Source of the DNA: Betaproteobacteria bacterium
Lineage (GTDB): Bacteria > Pseudomonadota > Gammaproteobacteria > Tethybacterales > Tethybacteraceae
DNA length: 5,301 nt
Direction: 5' to 3'
Assembly (NCBI GenBank): GCA_026710225.1
Contig: JAPORI010000076.1
Span: 1 to 5,301, forward strand
Shown here: positions 1 to 5,301 of the stretch, piece after piece
Layout: each line of letters opens with the position of its first letter
Numbering within the stretch: position 1 is the stretch's first letter
Translations under genes and position numbers: made by a program
The notes under the pieces: generated by a model
The model's input: only the letters and a program-made list of their open reading frames with translations
Told to the model about the DNA's origin: nothing
Database searches by the model: none

Positions 1-945
1 CCCGGCCGCCGCACCGTATTGGCCGCGTTTTACCACCCCTTCCCGGAAGCCTCCGACATAGGAGTTGCCCAGAGGTTGGCCGGCCATCACCTGCTGCGCC
101 ATCGGCACCACTATCGGCCCCCAGTCGGATACCGCTGAAACAAGATAGTTGGCAAAGTCCAGTTCAGCCAAAGACACGTTGTAGCCGCAGGCCGGCAGGC
201 CGCGGGCGGCGGCTGTCTGCACCACGGTCAGTGCCGAGTCGACTGAGCAACCGACCGCTTGCACACCTTGATCGGCCAGGACATTGACGGTTTCGGCCTC
301 GCGCACCGGATCCGACCAGCTGCCGGTAAACACCACCCGAACCACTGCCTGAGGGTTGGCCTGCTGGGCGCCCAGGGCAAAGGCATTGATGTTGCGCAGC
401 ACCCCCGGATAGCGGTTCGATGCGACAAAGCCAATCTGGTCGGCGACGCTGCCGGCAACAACTCCGGCCAGATACTGCGCCTCGTGCATGCGCACGAAAT
501 AACTGCCCAGATTGGCCGGATGGCGGTCGGCATCCCAGACGCCGCCGCAGTGCTGAAAGGACACCTGCCGGTAGCGGCCGGCCAGTTCAATCGCATAAGG
601 ATCGAAATAACCGAACGAAGTGGCAAAAATCAGCCGGGCGCCTTCCTGGACAATCATTGCCTCCATCGCTGATGCCGCTGCCGAAGTCTCGGCAACCTTT
701 TCCTGCTCGACTACCCGCACCCCCGGCAGGGCGGCTATCTGCTCGGCACCCAGGGCGTGCGAATGGTTGTAGCCGAAATCGGATTTTGCACCAAGATAAA
801 TGAAGCCAACCACCAGATCGGCGGCCACCGCCGACCGGCCAAAAGCGCCACCTACAACACCGGCTGCGGCGCTGGCAAGAATGCTGCGGCGCCCTATCCG
901 ATCGGCTGCCGGCCGCGCCGGGCCGCAATCACTGCGCCAGTTCAT
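1..945 (-). CDS. BMP-family ABC transporter substrate-binding protein (3' end cut by window edge)
   Basis: I translated this frame by hand; it is open for 315 codons from the ATG at 945 to the left edge. Residues 1-42 look like a twin-arginine signal: Arg19-Arg20 in GRRSIL, then an Ala/Gly/Val-rich segment and a probable cut after A-V-A (39-41). There is no lipobox. The mature part matches the BMP/PnrA-type periplasmic-binding fold: VGFIYLGAKSDFGYN (46-60), LIFATSFGYFDP (105-116), FQHCGG (130-135), YLAGVVAG (158-165), VLRNINAFALGAQ (182-194), FTGSWSDPVREAE (206-218) and GGFREGVVKRGQYG near the end. By family length, about 45-50 C-terminal residues are missing. Relatives deliver small ligands, often nucleosides, to an ABC importer; the ligand here cannot be read from sequence. 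It starts 19 nt after rpmJ with no clear Shine-Dalgarno and no terminator between, so co-transcription is possible. Family call strong, ligand unknown. Confidence 0.9.
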   Translation of the reverse strand, partial: MNWRSDCGPARPAADRIGRRSILASAAAGVVGGAFGRSAVAADLVVGFIYLGAKSDFGYNHSHALGAEQIAALPGVRVVEQEKVAETSAAASAMEAMIVQEGARLIFATSFGYFDPYAIELAGRYRQVSFQHCGGVWDADRHPANLGSYFVRMHEAQYLAGVVAGSVADQIGFVASNRYPGVLRNINAFALGAQQANPQAVVRVVFTGSWSDPVREAETVNVLADQGVQAVGCSVDSALTVVQTAAARGLPACGYNVSLAELDFANYLVSAVSDWGPIVVPMAQQVMAGQPLGNSYVGGFREGVVKRGQYGAAAG

Positions 946-964
946 CTGCAAGCCGAAAGGCAAC

Positions 965-1078
965 TTAGCCTTGGCGCTGCTTGTGTCGCGGATTAGTGCA
1001 GATGATGCGCACCACTCCCCGCCGCCGGATGACCCGGCAGTGACGGCAGATGCGCTTTACGGATGGCTTGACTTTCAT
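965..1078 (-). CDS. rpmJ: 50S ribosomal protein L36 (zinc-ribbon form)
   Basis: A 37-residue protein starting MKVKPSVKRICRHC and ending PRHKQRQG. L36 is the smallest 50S protein and binds 23S rRNA. The zinc ligands of the C+ form are all present: Cys11, Cys14, Cys27 and His32 (C-x2-C-x12-C-x4-H). The protein is very basic, with an Arg-Arg-Arg-Gly turn at 18-21. The length is that of the short 37-residue type; E. coli L36 has 38. The ATG at 1078 lies 20 nt after the infA stop and the gene ends in TAA. The spacer has no recognisable Shine-Dalgarno. In most Pseudomonadota with this layout the next gene is rpsM (S13); here it is a BMP-family transporter gene. Identification is secure despite the short length. 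Confidence 0.97.
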   Translation of the reverse strand: MKVKPSVKRICRHCRVIRRRGVVRIICTNPRHKQRQG

Positions 1079-1098
1079 GACAGGGGTGATATTCTACC

Positions 1099-1320
1099 CT
1101 AGACCTTCTCGCGAAACACGATCCGCCCCTTCTTCTTGTCATAGGGTGATATCTCAACCGTAACCTTGTCGCCGGGCAGCACCCGGATATAGCGCATCCG
1201 CATCTTGCCGGAGGCGTGGCAGAGAATCTCGCGGCCATTGGGCATTTTCACCCGGAAGGTCGCATTGGGAAGGTTCTCCAACACTTCGCCGGTGAGCTCG
1301 ATCTTGGCCGGCTTGGACAT
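1099..1320 (-). CDS. infA: Translation initiation factor IF-1
   Basis: A 73-residue protein with the single S1-like OB fold of IF-1, which occupies the 30S A site during initiation with IF-2 and IF-3. Diagnostic stretches are GEVLENLPNATFRVKMPNG (about 11-29), the SGKMRMRYIRVLPGDKVTVE core (37-56) and the SPYDKKKGRIVFREK tail. Length is normal (E. coli 72). The HISGKMR segment usual in the family reads HASGKMR here, a small departure. The ATG at 1320 follows the secY stop by 24 nt; the spacer has only a weak GAG/GAAG purine tract as a ribosome site. The gene ends in TAG. Its location between secY and rpmJ is typical of Betaproteobacteria, Firmicutes and Actinobacteria rather than enteric Gammaproteobacteria, where infA lies elsewhere. 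Confidence 0.97.
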   Translation of the reverse strand: MSKPAKIELTGEVLENLPNATFRVKMPNGREILCHASGKMRMRYIRVLPGDKVTVEISPYDKKKGRIVFREKV

Positions 1321-1344
1321 CTTCGCTCAGCGTTTTTGGGCGCG

Positions 1345-2661
1345 CTACTTGCCGGAGCCGGGCATGTTTTTGAGCAAACTGCCGTATTGCTGGCTAACCA
1401 TATAGTGCTGCACCTGTTCCATGAAATCCATCGCGACAACCACCATGATTAGCAGTGAAGTGCCGCCAAAGGCGATCACGAAATTGGTCAGCGAACCGGC
1501 AAAACGAAACACCATCAGTTCGGGAAGCAGACAGACAAAACTGATGTAGCACGAAGCAGCCAGGGTAAGGCGCATAACCACCTTGCCCAGATAGCGGGCG
1601 GTCTGCTCGCCGGGCCTGATCCCGGGCACAAACGCGCCGCTGCGCCTTAGCAAATCAGCAGTCTCGCGCGGATTGTGCACCAGGGAAGTGTAGAAATAGG
1701 TGAAAAACACCAAAATCGCCGCCAGCATCAGCAGATACATCGGCTGGCCGCGCGACAGCACCGTTGACACATCGCGCAGGGTTTCCGAACCGCCGTCGGC
1801 TGACAGCAAGACGATCTGGGTGGGAAAGAAAACGATCGCATAGGCGAAAATCGCCGGCATCACCCCGGCCATGTTTACTTTCAGCGGCAGATGCGAACGC
1901 TGGCCGCCCATCAGCCGGTTGCCAACCTGCCGCTTGGCGTAGTTGAGCGGTATTCGGCGCTGGCCGCGTTCAATGAACACCACCCCGGCAATCAAGGTCA
2001 GCGAAATCACGGTAATCAGCATCGCGGTAAGCGGATTGATCGAACCGGCCTGCACCTGGCCGGCAAGTTCGGCAAACGCTGCCGGCAAGCCGGAGACAAT
2101 GCTGGCAAAGATCAGAATCGAGATGCCGTTGCCGATCCCCCGTTCGGTGATCTGCTCGCCCAGCCACATCAAAAACACCGTGCCGGCAACAATCATCACC
2201 ACCGTCGTGACCTTGAACAACAGGCCCGGCTCGATCACCAGACCGCCGGGCAGGCGTTCGAGAGAAATTGCCAGAATGTAAGCCTGGATGGCGGCAAGCA
2301 GCACCGTGCCGATCCGGGTGTAGGAAGTAAGCTTGCGCCGGCCGGCAGTGCCCTCTTTCTTGAGCTGTTCAAGATAGGGGAACGAATAGGTCGCCAGATT
2401 CATGATGATCGAGGCGGTTATGTAGGGGATTATGCCCAGCGTCAGCACCGACAGGCGGCTGATCGAACCGCCGGAAAAGAAGTTGAGCAAGTTGAGCAGG
2501 CCGCCGGCAGACTGTTCGAACTCGGAACGCAATATCGCGGTGTCGATGCCGGCGATGGGAATGTGCGAGCCAATCCGAAATACCACCAGCGCCCCGACCA
2601 CGAACAGGATGCGGTTGCGCAGATCGACAAGATTGGCGGCACCAGGCCCGGTCTGAGCCAT
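1345..2661 (-). CDS. secY: Protein translocase subunit SecY
   Basis: A 438-residue inner-membrane protein (E. coli SecY has 443), the pore-forming subunit of SecYEG, which moves unfolded preproteins across the membrane with SecA or inserts membrane proteins from the ribosome. About ten hydrophobic segments are visible. Family signatures include RILFVVGALVVFRIGSHIPI (17-36, TM1), GIIPYITASIIMNL (76-89, TM2), FLMWLGEQITERGIGNGIS (163-181), VERGQRR-like FIERGQRRIPLNYAKRQ (229-245), LPLKVNMAGVMPAIFA (258-273) and the cytoplasmic loop SGAFVPGIRPGEQTARYL (341-358), which contacts SecA and the ribosome. The frame stays open upstream of the chosen ATG, but MAQTGPGAANLVDLRNR fits the family's N-terminus and the start lies 7 nt after the rplO stop. 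An AAGGAGG motif sits 15 nt upstream inside rplO. The stop is TAG. It is intact, with nothing missing. Confidence 0.98.
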   Translation of the reverse strand: MAQTGPGAANLVDLRNRILFVVGALVVFRIGSHIPIAGIDTAILRSEFEQSAGGLLNLLNFFSGGSISRLSVLTLGIIPYITASIIMNLATYSFPYLEQLKKEGTAGRRKLTSYTRIGTVLLAAIQAYILAISLERLPGGLVIEPGLLFKVTTVVMIVAGTVFLMWLGEQITERGIGNGISILIFASIVSGLPAAFAELAGQVQAGSINPLTAMLITVISLTLIAGVVFIERGQRRIPLNYAKRQVGNRLMGGQRSHLPLKVNMAGVMPAIFAYAIVFFPTQIVLLSADGGSETLRDVSTVLSRGQPMYLLMLAAILVFFTYFYTSLVHNPRETADLLRRSGAFVPGIRPGEQTARYLGKVVMRLTLAASCYISFVCLLPELMVFRFAGSLTNFVIAFGGTSLLIMVVVAMDFMEQVQHYMVSQQYGSLLKNMPGSGK

Positions 2662-2668
2662 GCCGGAA

Positions 2669-3154
2669 CTAGCCAGCCTCCTTTGGCGCGGGCGCGGCAA
2701 CCGGCTCGACCTTGCCGCCGGCAGCCTTGATCGCCGCGGCAGCGCCGGCGGTGGCGGCAATGCCGCGCAGCACATGGGCGCGCTGCACCCGGCCGGACAG
2801 ATAAATCTTCACCTGCTTCTTGTTGCTGGCTACCATTCCCCGCTCGCGCAACAGCTCGATATCCACCTCCCGGTCCGCCGCTTCGGGAAGCGTATCGAGC
2901 ATCGACAGCGGCAGGCGCAGCCAGGTCGGCGCCCGGCGCGACCGAAAACCGCGCTTGGGCAGGCGTCGCTGCAACGGCATCTGGCCGCCTTCGAAACCGG
3001 GAGAGCCGAACTTGCCAGCCCTTGACAACTGTCCCTTGTGGCCGCGACCGGCCGTCTTGCCTCGACCCGAACCGGTGCCGCGGCCCACTCTTTTGCTGCG
3101 GCGAGACGAGCCGGGGTTGGCAGCCAGCCGATTGAGTCTGAGCAAGTCACTCAT
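2669..3154 (-). CDS. rplO: 50S ribosomal protein L15
   Basis: A 161-residue protein that binds 23S rRNA in late 50S assembly. The N-terminal part has the L15 glycine/arginine-rich extension: KRVGRGTGSGRGKTAGRGHKGQ (21-42), then FEGGQMPLQRRLPKRGF (54-70). The C-terminal globular part follows, with VDIELLRERGMV (97-108) and KIYLSGRVQRAHVLRG (116-131). The frame is open further upstream, but MSDLLRLNRLAANPGSSR is the normal L15 start; its ATG at 3154 shares one base with the rpsE TGA stop (TGATG), implying translational coupling. It is longer than E. coli L15 (144) because of an Ala-rich stretch and a Pro/Ala tail, PVAAPAPKEAG, at 151-161. The usual upstream neighbour rpmD is absent. The stop is TAG. 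Confidence 0.97.
   Translation of the reverse strand: MSDLLRLNRLAANPGSSRRSKRVGRGTGSGRGKTAGRGHKGQLSRAGKFGSPGFEGGQMPLQRRLPKRGFRSRRAPTWLRLPLSMLDTLPEAADREVDIELLRERGMVASNKKQVKIYLSGRVQRAHVLRGIAATAGAAAAIKAAGGKVEPVAAPAPKEAG
2677..2683 (-). promoter_or_regulatory. Possible ribosome binding site of secY, inside rplO
   Basis: AAGGAGG overlaps the Lys-Glu-Ala end of rplO, 15 nt before the secY ATG at 2661. No closer purine tract exists and no ATG, GTG or TTG lies in frame between motif and ATG, so if used it works at long spacing or through re-initiation after the rplO stop. Confidence 0.4.
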
Positions 3155-3693
3155 CAGACTATCAACCGGTGGTTGCGCTTGATCTCGGCGATCGGCTTGC
3201 CGCGCCGGGAAGCTATCTCGGCCGGTGAGCGCACCGCCTGCAAGGCGTTGATCGTCGCCCGCACCAGGTTGTGCGGATTGCTCGAACCTATGCACTTGGC
3301 GAGCACGTTTTCAATCCCGCACACCTCAAGGACCGCCCGCATCGGGCCGCCGGCTATCCGGCCGGTTCCGCGCGATGCCGGTTGCAGGTAAACCTTGGCG
3401 GCACCGTGCCGCCCATAAACTGCGTGATAGATGGTCGCATTGCTCAGCTTGACTGTCACCATGCTGCGGCGCGCCTCTTCGGCGGCCTTCTTGACCGCAG
3501 CCGGCACTTCCCGCGCCTTGCCCTTGCCAAAGCCGATCTTGCCTTCGCCATTGCCGACCACCACCAGCGCCGAGAATCCGAGAATCCGGCCGCCCTTGAC
3601 AACCTTGGTAACCCGGTTGACCGCAACCGTTATCTCGCGCAGTTCGCGCTGATCGCGCTGATCGGAGTTGGTTGACTGTCGTTCGCCTGCCAT
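3154..3693 (-). CDS. rpsE: 30S ribosomal protein S5
   Basis: A 179-residue protein of the 30S subunit involved in decoding accuracy and mRNA entry. The N-terminal dsRBD-like domain (about 17-85) shows the family signature GGRILGFSALVVVGNGEGKIGFGKGKAREVP (about 35-65), followed by AVKKAAEEARRSM. The C-terminal S5 domain has RGTGRIAGGPMRAVLEVCGI and the GSSNPHNLVRATINAL segment. It is about 12 residues longer than E. coli S5 (167), mostly in a polar N-terminal lead rich in Gln, Arg, Asp and Ser and in the C-terminal EIKRNHRLIV tail. The ATG at 3693 follows the rplR TAA by 5 nt, with GGAG 11 nt upstream and an AGAAG tract directly before it. It ends in TGA, whose A is the first base of the rplO ATG. 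Confidence 0.98.
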   Translation of the reverse strand: MAGERQSTNSDQRDQRELREITVAVNRVTKVVKGGRILGFSALVVVGNGEGKIGFGKGKAREVPAAVKKAAEEARRSMVTVKLSNATIYHAVYGRHGAAKVYLQPASRGTGRIAGGPMRAVLEVCGIENVLAKCIGSSNPHNLVRATINALQAVRSPAEIASRRGKPIAEIKRNHRLIV

Positions 3694-3698
3694 CTTCT

Positions 3699-4058
3699 TT
3701 AAAACTCCATTCCGCCGGCGCGCAGCGCATCGGCCAGAGCCTGCACCCGGCCGTGATAGGCGTAGCCACTACGATCGAATGCGGCCTGCATCGGCAGGCC
3801 GGCCGACTTGATCTTCTCGGTCAGCAACTGACCAACCGCCTCGGCAGCCTTGCGGTTGCCGCCGCAGCGAAACTTGCCGCGCATGCTCTTTTCAACCGAA
3901 CTGGCGCTGGCGAGCACCTGATGATTCGGCGCCAGCAACTGGACATATATGTGCCGCCCGGAACGATAGGCAACCAGCCGGTTGCGGCCACCGAGCGCGA
4001 TAAGCGCCCGACCCCGGGCCGCCCGCCGGCGGCGAGCCTGCAACTTTCCCTCTCTCAT
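3699..4058 (-). CDS. rplR: 50S ribosomal protein L18
   Basis: A 119-residue protein that binds 5S rRNA in the central protuberance together with L5 and L25-type proteins. The Arg-rich N-terminus (ARRRRAARGR, 8-17) is typical. It is followed by NRLVAYRSGRHIYVQLLAPN (26-45), ASSVEKSMRG (53-62) and the conserved C-terminus FDRSGYAYHGRVQALADALR (94-113), which is the L18 hallmark. Length agrees with E. coli L18 (117). The start codon overlaps the rplF stop as ATGA (4058-4055), and an AAGGAGG motif lies 13 nt upstream within rplF, so coupled translation with local re-initiation is likely. It ends in TAA, one of only two in this window. Confidence 0.98.
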   Translation of the reverse strand: MREGKLQARRRRAARGRALIALGGRNRLVAYRSGRHIYVQLLAPNHQVLASASSVEKSMRGKFRCGGNRKAAEAVGQLLTEKIKSAGLPMQAAFDRSGYAYHGRVQALADALRAGGMEF

Positions 4059-4594
4059 TTGGTCTTCTTTGCCTCCTTCATGACTACCGTCTCGCCGCGG
4101 TGGCGCACTCCCTTGCCCTTGTAAGGTTCCGGCGGCCGCAGCGCCCGCAATTCGGCAGCCAACTGGCCGACGGCAGCCTTGTCAGTGCCCTTGATAACTA
4201 TCTCGGTCGGCGATGCCGCCGTCACCTTGAGGCCGGCGGGTATCTTGCGCTTGATCGGATTCGAATAGCCCAGCGCCAACTGCAAACCATCGCCGGCTAC
4301 CTGGGCGCGATAGCCAACTCCGACCAGTTCGAGCACCCGTTCAAAACCCTGTGAAACCCCGGTCATCAGGTTTGCTATGCGCCGGACATAGGTCCCCTCA
4401 ATGCTGCGGGCATGCTTGCTGTCGCGCACCCTGGTCACCTTGATAGCGGATTCCAAACGCTCGATCTTCAGATCGACCGAACCGGCCAGGGAAAGTTCGC
4501 CCAGCGGGCCGCGGGCGGTGATCGCACCGTCGGCGGCAATCGCGACCTCAACGCCGGCCGGAACCGGAATGCTGCTGCGGGCCAGGCGCGACAT
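4055..4594 (-). CDS. rplF: 50S ribosomal protein L6
   Basis: A 179-residue protein (E. coli 177) near the factor-binding site of the 50S subunit, made of two similar alpha/beta domains. The N-terminal domain begins MSRLARSSIPVPAGVEV and includes ITARGPLGELSL (25-36). The second domain has GVSQGFERVLELVGVGYRAQ (about 79-98), ALGYSNPIKRKIPAGL and the L6 signature RPPEPYKGKGVRHRGE (about 153-168) before a Lys-rich tail. The ATG at 4594 follows the rpsH TAG by only 3 nt and has no clear Shine-Dalgarno, so its translation is probably coupled to rpsH. The TGA stop is inside the ATGA overlap with rplR. Confidence 0.98.
   Translation of the reverse strand: MSRLARSSIPVPAGVEVAIAADGAITARGPLGELSLAGSVDLKIERLESAIKVTRVRDSKHARSIEGTYVRRIANLMTGVSQGFERVLELVGVGYRAQVAGDGLQLALGYSNPIKRKIPAGLKVTAASPTEIVIKGTDKAAVGQLAAELRALRPPEPYKGKGVRHRGETVVMKEAKKTK
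4072..4078 (-). promoter_or_regulatory. Probable ribosome binding site of rplR, inside rplF
   Basis: AAGGAGG lies in the last codons of rplF, 13 nt before the rplR ATG at 4058. The match to the anti-Shine-Dalgarno is strong but the spacing is longer than the usual 5-9 nt. It also encodes part of the Lys/Glu tail of L6, so it may be partly coincidental. Confidence 0.5.
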
Positions 4595-4597
4595 GTT

Positions 4598-4987
4598 CTA
4601 GGATATCGCGCAGAGAATCTCGCCGCCGATGCCGCGCTTGCGCGCTTCGGCGTCGCTCATCACCCCCTGCGAGGTGGAAACAATCGCAATCCCCAGACCG
4701 TTTAGCACCGGCCTGATTGCCGAGGAACCGGCATAGGAACGCAGCCCCGGACGCGAAACCCGGCGGATGCTCTCGATGGCCGGTCGGCCGGCATAGTATT
4801 TCAGCGCCACCACCAGACCGCGCCCGTCCTCGCTCGGCTTGGCGCCGCGGATGTAGCCTTCGGTGCGCATCACCTCGAGAATCGCGGCATTGAGCCGGGA
4901 ATTCGAGCACAGCACCGACTGGTGGCCGACGGCCAGAGCGTTGCGCACCCTGGCGAGCATGTCGGCAACCGGATCGCTCATTGACAT
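4598..4987 (-). CDS. rpsH: 30S ribosomal protein S8
   Basis: A 129-residue protein (E. coli 130) that binds helix 21 of 16S rRNA and is central to 30S assembly; in E. coli it also represses spc-operon translation by binding mRNA at rplE, a site outside this window. Recognisable parts are SMSDPVADMLARVRNAL (2-18), LKYYAGRPAIESIRRVSRPG (about 62-81) and the S8 signature IAIVSTSQGVMSDAEARKRG (about 100-119), ending GGEILCAIS. Two in-frame ATGs open the gene (M-S-M). The first is chosen because the M-S-M-x-D-P beginning is the family norm and it has a good GGAGGG ribosome site 7 nt upstream. The stop is TAG. Confidence 0.98.
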   Translation of the reverse strand: MSMSDPVADMLARVRNALAVGHQSVLCSNSRLNAAILEVMRTEGYIRGAKPSEDGRGLVVALKYYAGRPAIESIRRVSRPGLRSYAGSSAIRPVLNGLGIAIVSTSQGVMSDAEARKRGIGGEILCAIS

Positions 4988-4994
4988 TGCACTG

Positions 4995-5000
4995 CCCTCC
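4995..5000 (-). promoter_or_regulatory. Ribosome binding site of rpsH
   Basis: GGAGGG immediately follows the rpsN TAG and ends 7 nt before the rpsH ATG at 4987. This is the only near-consensus, well-spaced Shine-Dalgarno in the window and it settles the choice of the first of the two in-frame ATGs. Confidence 0.8.
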
Positions 5001-5301
5001 CTACCAGCTCGACTTGGTGACGCCGGGAATCTTGCCGCTCATCGAAAGATCACGCACCATGTTGCGACACAATCCGAAGCGGCGGAAAACACCGCGACCG
5101 CGGCCGGTTATCGCGCAGCGGCTGCGCACCCGCACTGCACATGAATCGCGCGGCAACTTCTGCATCGAGCGCAGTGCCGCCTCTTTTTGTTCGGCGGTTG
5201 CATGGGCGCTTTTTAGCACCTTGCGCAACTCGTCGCGCCGGGCGCGATACTTTTCGGCCAGCTTGATGCGTCTGGCGTTGCGATTTAAAACTGCCTTGCA
5301 T
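5001..5301 (-). CDS. rpsN: 30S ribosomal protein S14, zinc-free type (start cut by window edge)
   Basis: A partial gene; its first full codon in the window begins at 5300 and base 5301 is the last base of the preceding codon. The 99 residues seen begin CKAVLNRNARRIKLAEKYRA. The family signature follows: LPRDSCAVRVRSRCAITGRG, then RGVFRRFGLCRNMVRDLSM and the invariant-like ending GKIPGVTKSSW. Alignment to the usual 101-residue family suggests only about two N-terminal residues are missing. The paired CxxC zinc motifs of short S14 are absent, so this is the long C- form found in most Pseudomonadota. An ATG exists at 5301, but it is in another frame and does not encode S14. The stop is TAG, 13 nt before the rpsH ATG. 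Confidence 0.97.
   Translation of the reverse strand, partial: CKAVLNRNARRIKLAEKYRARRDELRKVLKSAHATAEQKEAALRSMQKLPRDSCAVRVRSRCAITGRGRGVFRRFGLCRNMVRDLSMSGKIPGVTKSSW

Noticed and set aside
228..928. Two overlapping minus-strand open frames (228-626 and 587-928)
   Set aside because: They are out-of-frame shadows of the BMP-family gene, whose own frame is continuous from 945 to the left edge and matches family motifs throughout.
946..964. Possible terminator between rpmJ and the BMP gene (GCC-TTTC-GGC)
   Set aside because: Only a 3-bp stem with no following run of T; it cannot be supported as a terminator.
1091..1096. TAGAAT on the minus strand in the infA-rpmJ spacer, resembling a -10 box
   Set aside because: I found no acceptable -35 element 16-18 nt upstream, and the site is inside a tight operon. 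A six-base match is expected by chance.
1084..1152. GGGTGATAT occurs twice on the plus strand, at 1084-1092 and 1144-1152, exactly 60 bp apart; the first also forms part of a 4-bp GGGT/ACCC hairpin
   Set aside because: Nine bases is short, the second copy is within the infA coding sequence (ISPYD region), and the hairpin lacks the stem length and T-run of a terminator.
1891..2730. A 279-codon open frame on the plus strand, antisense to secY and the end of rplO
   Set aside because: Its product is rich in Arg, Gln, His and Gly with no domain pattern, and secY on the other strand is intact and fully conserved. Long antisense frames are expected in GC-rich coding DNA.
5050..5301. An ATG-started minus-strand frame beginning exactly at the right edge
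   Set aside because: It is one frame away from rpsN. The S14 residues are all in the other frame, so this is a shadow.

Overview
The window is the distal part of a bacterial spc ribosomal-protein operon, read entirely on the minus strand (high to low coordinates). Transcription order is rpsN (S14, cut by the right edge), rpsH (S8), rplF (L6), rplR (L18), rpsE (S5), rplO (L15), secY, infA (IF-1), rpmJ (L36), then a gene for a secreted BMP-family ABC-transporter substrate-binding protein that runs off the left edge. There is no stretch over 300 bases without a gene. All spacers are 24 nt or shorter, and two junctions overlap (ATGA at rplF/rplR, TGATG at rpsE/rplO). I see no convincing promoter, terminator, RNA gene, mobile element or CRISPR array.

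The sequence is GC-rich (roughly 60% by eye) and reads as Pseudomonadota. infA between secY and rpmJ is the arrangement I know from Betaproteobacteria; it is absent from the E. coli spc operon. The S14 is the long, zinc-free type and the L36 is the short zinc-ribbon type. The class assignment is an inference of moderate to low confidence, because the operon has two departures from the standard layout.

First, rpmD (L30), normally between rpsE and rplO, is missing: the two genes share one base, so there is no room for it. Second, rpmJ is not followed by rpsM-rpsK-rpsD-rpoA-rplQ. The BMP-family gene starts 19 nt after the rpmJ stop on the same strand, so the spc-alpha linkage is broken here. The BMP gene is open for 315 codons, has a twin-arginine-type signal peptide, and lacks only its C-terminus.

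Functionally, the first six genes build the 30S and 50S subunits, secY makes the core of the Sec protein-export channel, infA encodes an initiation factor, and rpmJ encodes a small 50S protein. The last gene belongs to small-molecule uptake, possibly of nucleosides or related compounds, and is the only product expected to work outside the cytoplasm and inner membrane. I see no undescribed defence or mobile system. The interest lies in the operon's rearrangement, the missing L30 gene and an unusual excess of TAG stops.
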